Of a stretch of DNA of 64,000 nt, positions 59,169 to 64,000 are shown piece by piece (position 1 is the stretch's first letter; every line of letters starts with the position of its first letter). Source of the stretch: Phycisphaerae bacterium. Its GTDB lineage: Bacteria > Planctomycetota > Phycisphaerae > UBA1845. A program made the translations under genes and the position numbers. The stretch covers positions 1 through 64,000 of the forward strand of contig JAJVHU010000013.1 in NCBI GenBank assembly GCA_022072505.1. Direction: 5' to 3'. A model generated the notes under the pieces. That model worked only from the letters and a program-made list of their open reading frames with translations, was not told where the DNA came from and made no database searches.

Positions 59169-60638
59169 ATGACGGGCGCGGCGCCCTGGGCGGGATTCAG
59201 ACGCTGGTGCAGGGTGGTTGTCGGTCTGCTCGGGGTCTTCCTTGTTCTCTGGGCTTCAACTTCCGCGCTGGCGCAGGCGTCGGCCGGGCGGTCGAAGTCG
59301 CTTGCGGACACGCGGCTGGAGCTGCCGAGCGCGGCGCAGGTGGCGGACGTGCTGCTGCTTCGGGATTACAACACGCGCGTCGTGGTCCTCGGGACGATGC
59401 TGCTGGGTCTTGGCGCGGGGGTGATCGGGACGTTCCTGCTGCTGCGGAAGCGGGCGCTGATGGGCGACGCGCTCAGTCACGCGACGCTGCCGGGGATCGC
59501 CCTGGCGTTTATCGTGATGACGCGGTTCGGGGGGTCAGGCAAGTCGCTGCCGGGTCTGCTGGTGGGGGCGACGATCTTCGGCGGGATCGGCGTGGCGTGC
59601 GTTCTTCTCATCCGCGGGGCGACGCGGCTGAAGGAGGACACGGCGCTGGGCATCGTGCTGAGCGTTTTTTTCGGGCTGGGGGTGTCGGTGCTGGGGGTGA
59701 TCCAGAAGATGGACACCGGTTCGGCCGCGGGTCTGGAGTCGTTCATCTACGGCAAGACGGCGTCAATGCTGGCGTCGGACGCGAAGCTGATCGCGGGGGC
59801 GGCGGCGCTGACCGTCGTGGGATGCGCGATATTTTACAAGGAGTTCTCGCTGCTGTGCTTCGATGAGAGTTTCGCCCGGTCGCAGGGTTGGCCGCGTTTG
59901 CTGCTGGACGGGGCGATGATGGCGATGGTGGTGATGATCACGGTGATCGGTCTGGGGGCGGTGGGTCTGATCCTGATGATCGCGTTGCTGGTGATTCCGC
60001 CCGCGGCGGCGCGGTTCTGGTCGCACCGGCTGGGGCCGACGGTGTTGATCGCCGGGGGGATCGGGGCGGCGAGCGGCTGGGTCGGCGCGTCGATCAGCGC
60101 GCTGGCGGCGCGGTTGCCGGCGGGGGCGATCATCGTGCTGACGGCGGCGGCGGCGTTCGTGTTGAGCATGATTTTCGGCGTGCAGCGCGGCGTGCTGGTG
60201 CGCGGGGTGGAGTTGTGGCGTCTGCGGCGTTCGGTGGCGCGGCAGCACCTGCTTCGGGCGATGTACGAGGCGGAGGAGTCCGGATCCGCGGGGGCGGGGG
60301 TCGGGGAGGTGGAATTGCTGCGGGCGCGGTCATGGTCTCGGCGGGCGCTGGGCGGAGGATTGCGGCGTGCGCGATCGGCCGGCGAGGTCGAGCCCGGCGA
60401 CGCCGGGCGCTGGCGTTTGACGGAGGCGGGGCGGGTCGCGGCGGCCCGCGTCGTCCGCAACCACCGGCTCTGGGAGTTGTACCTCGTGACGCACGCGGAC
60501 ATCGCCCCCAGCCACGTCGATCGTGACGCGGACGAACTTGAGCATGTTCTGGGCGCGGCGATGGTCGAGGAGCTGGAGTTATTGCTGGCGCGTGATGAAA
60601 GCCGCGCGGTCGTTCCGGCCAGCCCTCATGCCTTGTGA
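59169..60638 (+). CDS. Metal ABC permease with C-terminal DtxR-like domain (first)
   Basis: 489 residues from ATG 59169; ATG 59148 in the repeat is also in frame. A signal-like helix (VVVGLLGVFLVLWASTSALA) is followed by the ABC-3 permease fold with about nine helices: RALMGDALSHATLPGIALAF is the conserved coupling stretch. From about residue 365 the protein continues as a cytoplasmic wHTH/DtxR-like module: ARSWSRRALGGGLRRARSAG, WRLTEAGRVAAARVVRNHRL, then WELYLVTHADIAPSHVDRDA and DELEHVLGAA, which resemble the metal-binding dimerisation region. Fused sensors of this kind may gate transport by metal load. Confidence 0.85.
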   Translation: MTGAAPWAGFRRWCRVVVGLLGVFLVLWASTSALAQASAGRSKSLADTRLELPSAAQVADVLLLRDYNTRVVVLGTMLLGLGAGVIGTFLLLRKRALMGDALSHATLPGIALAFIVMTRFGGSGKSLPGLLVGATIFGGIGVACVLLIRGATRLKEDTALGIVLSVFFGLGVSVLGVIQKMDTGSAAGLESFIYGKTASMLASDAKLIAGAAALTVVGCAIFYKEFSLLCFDESFARSQGWPRLLLDGAMMAMVVMITVIGLGAVGLILMIALLVIPPAAARFWSHRLGPTVLIAGGIGAASGWVGASISALAARLPAGAIIVLTAAAAFVLSMIFGVQRGVLVRGVELWRLRRSVARQHLLRAMYEAEESGSAGAGVGEVELLRARSWSRRALGGGLRRARSAGEVEPGDAGRWRLTEAGRVAAARVVRNHRLWELYLVTHADIAPSHVDRDADELEHVLGAAMVEELELLLARDESRAVVPASPHAL

Positions 60639-60661
60639 AAACGCGAGCACGTCGGCGCGAG

Positions 60662-61990
60662 ATGAACTGGTCTTCTTATGACACCTGGATCGTTTTGACG
60701 GGCGCCTTGTGCGCGGCGGCGTGCGCGTTGCCGGGGACGTTCCTCGTTCTGCGGCGGATGAGCATGATGGGCGACGCGATCAGCCACGCCGTGCTTCCGG
60801 GACTGGCGGCGGCGTTCATGCTGACGGGGAGCCGCGGGAGCTGGGTGATGTTCGCGGGGGCGGCTGCGGTCGGCGTGCTGACCGCGTTGTTCACGCAGTG
60901 GGTCCACCGCCTGGGCAAGGTGGAGGAGAGCGCGGCGATGGGGGTCGTCTTCACCGCGTTGTTCGCGCTGGGGCTGGTGATGCTGGTGCAGGCGGCGGAC
61001 GACGTGGACCTCGACCCCGGGTGCGTGCTTTACGGGTCGCTGGAGCTGGCGCCGCTGGATGCGCGGTCGTTTTTCGGGGCGAGCGTGCCGCGGGCGGCGC
61101 TGATGCTGGGGGCGGTGTTCCTTGTGAACCTTGTGCTGGTTGTCGTGTTTTACAAGGAACTGCGGATCAGTTCGTTCGACCCGGAGCTGTCGACGACGCT
61201 GGGGATCCCCGGCGGGCTGATGCACTACGGACTGATGACGATGGTCGCGGTGACGACGGTGGCGGCGTTCGAGAGCGTCGGGAGCATCCTGGTCATTGCG
61301 ATGTTGATCGTTCCGGCGGCGTCGGCGCGGCTGCTGACGGACCGGTTGTGGCTGACGCTGGCGTTGAGCGTGGCGCTTGGCGCGGGCGGCGCGGCGCTGG
61401 GGCACGTCGGGGCGATCACGGTTCCGACATGGTTCGGTTTCGTGGACACGGGGACGGCGGGGATGACGGCGGCGGCGGCGGGGGCGATCTTCATTTTGTG
61501 TCTGCTCGCCGGTCCGCGGCACGGGTTGGTGAGCCGGTTTGTGCATCGACTCGGACTTGCGTTGCGGATCGCGCGGGAGGACGTCCTGGGGCTTTTGTAC
61601 CGGCTGGAGGAGGCGGGCGGGGCGCGACGGGCGCGAGCGGGCGAGGTGGCGTCGCTGATGCGCAGCGCGATCGGCGGCGGCGGGACGGTGACGCGGCTCG
61701 CGGTGGCGGACCTTCGGCGGCGCGGTCGGGTGCGTTCACGGTCGGGGGAGTTGCACCTGACGCCGCTGGGGCGGGAGGACGCTCGAAAGCTGGTTCGATC
61801 GCACCGGTTGTGGGAAACGTACGTCGCCCGGCATTTCGCACTCCCGCCGGATCACCTTCACCCCTCCGCCGAGCGCGCCGAGCACTTTCTCTCGCGGGAC
61901 ATGCGGCGGGCGATCGAGGACGAAGCCGACCTTCCGACGCGCGATCCGCACGGCGCGCCGATCCCGGAGCGGACGAAGGAGTCGTCGTGA
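60662..61990 (+). CDS. Metal ABC permease with C-terminal DtxR-like domain (second)
   Basis: 442 residues from ATG 60662; a GTG at 60635 overlapping the previous stop is possible. The ABC-3 permease fold begins DTWIVLTGALCAAACALPGT and contains RRMSMMGDAISHAVLPGLAA. The C-terminal third is again DtxR-like: ARAGEVASLMRSAIGGGGTV, LAVADLRRRGRVRSRSGELH, LTPLGREDARKLVRSHRLWE and PPDHLHPSAERAEHFLSRDM. It pairs with the first permease to form the membrane channel. Two unequal fused permeases in tandem imply a heterodimer. Confidence 0.85.
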   Translation: MNWSSYDTWIVLTGALCAAACALPGTFLVLRRMSMMGDAISHAVLPGLAAAFMLTGSRGSWVMFAGAAAVGVLTALFTQWVHRLGKVEESAAMGVVFTALFALGLVMLVQAADDVDLDPGCVLYGSLELAPLDARSFFGASVPRAALMLGAVFLVNLVLVVVFYKELRISSFDPELSTTLGIPGGLMHYGLMTMVAVTTVAAFESVGSILVIAMLIVPAASARLLTDRLWLTLALSVALGAGGAALGHVGAITVPTWFGFVDTGTAGMTAAAAGAIFILCLLAGPRHGLVSRFVHRLGLALRIAREDVLGLLYRLEEAGGARRARAGEVASLMRSAIGGGGTVTRLAVADLRRRGRVRSRSGELHLTPLGREDARKLVRSHRLWETYVARHFALPPDHLHPSAERAEHFLSRDMRRAIEDEADLPTRDPHGAPIPERTKESS

Positions 61991-62011
61991 GCATGCCGGG
62001 AGGGACCGGCT

Positions 62012-62062
62012 CAGGAAAATGCAGAATGAAGAAGGCAGAATGAAGAAGGCAGAGTTCCGAAA
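62012..62062. repeat. Simple-sequence repeat (gcagaatgaagaag type), copy 2
   Basis: aaaatgcagaatgaagaagg then cagaatgaagaaggcagagt. Two units of gcagaatgaagaag are followed by degenerate sequence. It lies between the second permease and the regulator, comparable to 59105-59168 in position and composition. Confidence 0.55.
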
Positions 62063-62074
62063 GCAGCGTGCAGG

Positions 62075-62563
62075 ATGAACACGGAACCTGAAAGCCTGTC
62101 GGACTCGGCTCGGCGTTCGACGAAGTCGCCGGAGGCGGGCGGCGCGTCGGATCCGGCGTTCGCCCAGCGTTTCGCGCGGACTCGAGAGGACCACGCCAGC
62201 GAGACGGCGGAGGACTACGTCGAACTGATCGACCAGCTTCACCGCGAGCAGGGCGAGGCCCGCGTCGTGGACATCGCCGCGCGGCTGGGCGTGTCGCACG
62301 TGACGGCGAGCCGGACGATCGCGCGTCTGCAGAAGGACGGGCTGGTGACGGCGCGGAAGTACCGGGCGATCTTTCTGACGGAGTCGGGCGTTGCGCTGGC
62401 GCGGGAAAGCCGGCGTCGTCACGCGGTGGTGCTCGAGTTTCTGCGAGCGCTGGGCGTCGGCGACTCGCAGGCCCATCTCGACGCCGAAGGCATCGAACAT
62501 CACACCAGCCCGGAGACCCTCGCGGCGATGGAGCGGTTCCTGCGGGGGTCGCAGCCTCGCTGA
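62075..62563 (+). CDS. mntR: DtxR-family manganese-responsive regulator (MntR type)
   Basis: 162 residues. After a flexible head of about 40 residues the wHTH reads EDYVELIDQLHREQGEARVV then DIAARLGVSHVTASRTIARL and QKDGLVTARKYRAIFLTESG. The dimerisation and metal region is RRRHAVVLEFLRALGVGDSQ and HLDAEGIEHHTSPETLAAME, with the EGIEHH pattern of MntR. No SH3-like third domain follows, as in MntR rather than DtxR. It closes the operon and probably represses it when manganese is sufficient, by binding the inverted repeat at 55960-55975. Confidence 0.88.
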   Translation: MNTEPESLSDSARRSTKSPEAGGASDPAFAQRFARTREDHASETAEDYVELIDQLHREQGEARVVDIAARLGVSHVTASRTIARLQKDGLVTARKYRAIFLTESGVALARESRRRHAVVLEFLRALGVGDSQAHLDAEGIEHHTSPETLAAMERFLRGSQPR

Positions 62564-62619
62564 CCCGGTGTTGTCGCTGCGTTTGTGCCCGTCCGGTCAG
62601 GCTCGGATATGATGGTGGG

Positions 62620-63729
62620 GTGAGAACCGGGGTTGCAAACCAGAGCGGGGGCGGTCGGCCGGGCGGGAGCGGCGGGAGCGGCGGGAAGCGCGTCTCGTTG
62701 TTGGGGAGCGTCGTTGACGCATTCCGGGTCTGGACCGTCGCGTTCGTTTTCGCGGGGGTAAGCGTCGCAGCCGCGGCGCCGGCGGTGTCCGGGGCGGCGC
62801 CGGGGTGTGTTCCGGCTTCCGGTCGGGGAGGGGTTGCGTCGAAGGACGCGCCGGAACTTTGCATCGACGGCGCCGCGCTGATGCGGCATGTCGAGGCGCT
62901 GGCCCGGCCGGAATTGAAAGGGCGGGACACGGGGTCGCCGGAGGAAAAGCTTGCGGCGGAGTACCTCGCGCGGGAGCTGACCGACGCCGGGCTGATGCCT
63001 CCGCCGGACTGGACGTCGCCGATCCAGCCCTTTGACTTCAAGGGCAATCCCGCGCGGAACGTCGTCGTGTGCCTTCGGGGGGATGACCCGGTCCTTCGTG
63101 AGGAGTGGATCGTCATCGGGGCGCATTTCGATCATCTGGGCGAACGCAAAGGCCAAGTGTATCCCGGCGCGGACGACAACGCCTCCGGCGTGGCGGGGGT
63201 GATCGAGACGGCAAGGGCGCTTCGGAAGTGCGCCCCGCCGCTGAAGCGGTCGATCTTTTTCTGCTTCTTCACGGGGGAGGAGCGTGGGTTTGTCGGGAGC
63301 CGGCATTTTCTGAACACGTCGCCGGTTCCGAAATCCCGGATCGTGGCGATGCTGAACGCGGACATGATCAGCCGGGACGACACGCGGACGATCCACGTCG
63401 TCGGGACGCAGACGTGCGACTCTTTTGCGGCGGTGGTGGAGGCCGGGGCGGCGAGGGTGGGGCTGAAAGCGGTGTTCGACCACCCGGAGTGGACCTACCA
63501 GAGCGATCATTACGTCTTTTTCTCGGAGAAGATTCCCTTCCTTTACTTCGGGGTCGAGGACCACCCGGACTATCACCGCCCGACGGACACCCCTGAGAAG
63601 ACGAACCGGGACCAGATGGAGCGCGTCTCCCGGCTCCTGCTGGTGGTGGCGCAGACCCTGGCGGATGCTCCGCGTCGCCCTGCGTGGCGGGAAGGCGGAG
63701 TCGAGGCGGCGGATAAACCGCGGGGATGA
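62620..63729 (+). CDS. Secreted M28-family zinc aminopeptidase
   Basis: 369 residues from GTG 62620. A Gly-rich head leads to a signal helix (VWTVAFVFAGVSVAAAAPAV). The M28 co-catalytic zinc site is complete: GAHFDHLGERK (HxD), GADDNASGVAGVIETARAL, TGEERGFVGSRHF, AMLNADMISRDD and the final histidine in TYQSDHYVFFSEK. Such enzymes release N-terminal residues from peptides outside the cytoplasm. Cys residues in ASGRGG flanks (PGCVPAS, ELCIDG) may form a disulfide. Not part of the metal operon, though zinc-dependent. Confidence 0.9.
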   Translation: MRTGVANQSGGGRPGGSGGSGGKRVSLLGSVVDAFRVWTVAFVFAGVSVAAAAPAVSGAAPGCVPASGRGGVASKDAPELCIDGAALMRHVEALARPELKGRDTGSPEEKLAAEYLARELTDAGLMPPPDWTSPIQPFDFKGNPARNVVVCLRGDDPVLREEWIVIGAHFDHLGERKGQVYPGADDNASGVAGVIETARALRKCAPPLKRSIFFCFFTGEERGFVGSRHFLNTSPVPKSRIVAMLNADMISRDDTRTIHVVGTQTCDSFAAVVEAGAARVGLKAVFDHPEWTYQSDHYVFFSEKIPFLYFGVEDHPDYHRPTDTPEKTNRDQMERVSRLLLVVAQTLADAPRRPAWREGGVEAADKPRG

Positions 63730-63852
63730 CTCGGTTTCGTCGGAAGCGGGGAGGCGGGTTTCGAGGGGGCGCCCCAGCCGGAGCGGGGCGGGTTTTCCGG
63801 CGGGGGCGTCGGGGACGGCCGGAGATCGGCGGAAGTCGGGGGCGACAACGTC

Positions 63853-63881
63853 TTGCAAGTCGGCGCGCCGCGCAGTATACG
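63853..63881 (+). promoter_or_regulatory. Candidate promoter near the right edge
   Basis: TTGCAA (63853-63858) and TATACG (63876-63881) with a 17-base spacer stand in the GC-rich gap after the M28 gene. Transcription from here would produce a leader of about 80 bases for the frame starting at 63967. The rest of 63730-63966 shows no gene. Confidence 0.4.
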
Positions 63882-63966
63882 ATCCTTCCGGCGTGTCCAG
63901 GTCCGCGCGAGTCGCGGCGACGGATGCGGCAAGGGATACATTGATTCATCGGGTCGAGAGGCGCGC

Positions 63967-64000
63967 GTGAACGTTCCGGGGTCGGAACCGCCGGAGGGTC
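63967..64000 (+). CDS. Start of an unidentified gene (partial)
   Basis: GTG 63967 is preceded by GAGAGG at a suitable distance and opens VNVPGSEPPEG before the window ends. Only 11 codons are visible, so no function can be proposed. The call rests on the ribosome-binding site and the upstream promoter-like sequence. Confidence 0.35.
   Translation, partial: MNVPGSEPPEG

Overview
The window is a dense, GC-rich bacterial chromosome segment of about 64 kb. It most likely comes from a planctomycete (Planctomycetota), possibly close to the class Phycisphaerae. This is an inference from gene content: short zinc-ribbon proteins carrying the CxxCxYNLTG...CPECG signature, a large CvpA-type membrane protein beside pilT and a membrane-anchored GspE-like protein, a kinase-TPR protein coupled to an ECF sigma factor, metal permeases fused to DtxR-type domains, and many dispersed palindromic repeats. 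No rRNA operon is present, so the assignment rests on families only.

Layout. 1-5.7 kb: end of an M3 oligopeptidase, acetoacetyl-CoA synthetase, and an isoleucyl-tRNA synthetase interrupted in frame by a dispersed palindromic repeat. 5.7-17.4 kb is the accessory region: a REP-associated transposase (RAYT) inside its own palindrome cluster, a HIRAN protein, a HEPN-like two-gene unit, decayed transposase and integrase remnants beside a tRNA-Ala gene, a fliD gene cut off at a rearrangement junction, an M50 protease, zinc-ribbon membrane proteins, peptidase T with a second broken 3' end on the far side of a DUF2806 unit, a second palindrome cluster, and a 478-bp IS630 derivative next to a vapB fragment.

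17.5-26 kb holds two minus-strand operons: pilT, a GspE-like protein without the Walker A lysine, and a CvpA-like protein; then DnaJ-like, small membrane protein, TPR protein and short-chain reductase. 26-41 kb is mostly core and metabolic: MBL hydrolase, diguanylate cyclase, agmatinase, radical SAM protein, oleC-oleD of long-chain olefin synthesis without oleA or oleB here, a GT2-GtrA glycosyltransferase, kynurenine formamidase, and the kinase/ECF pair. 41-55.9 kb: gyrA, an aldehyde/alcohol dehydrogenase pair, secreted proteins, a lipid kinase, trpA-aroF, a stand-alone tRNA-binding domain, an exported Mn-type superoxide dismutase, a DUF4160/DUF2442 pair and rplU.

55.9-62.6 kb is the most coherent unit: an apparent manganese-uptake operon starting at a good -35/-10 promoter that overlaps a small inverted repeat. 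It runs outer-membrane protein, small lipoprotein, solute-binding protein, ATPase, two permeases and a DtxR/MntR regulator. Both permeases carry a DtxR-like tail of their own, so the operon has three related sensor modules. An M28 peptidase and the first codons of another gene close the window.

At least four dispersed repeat families occur: the RAYT-type double hairpins, the ggaccggctt...agccggtc palindrome, the GAGCCGCG...CGCGGCTC long inverted repeat, and the accgagccgcgcccgtaa element that is spuriously translated as YGRGSV or YARGSV.
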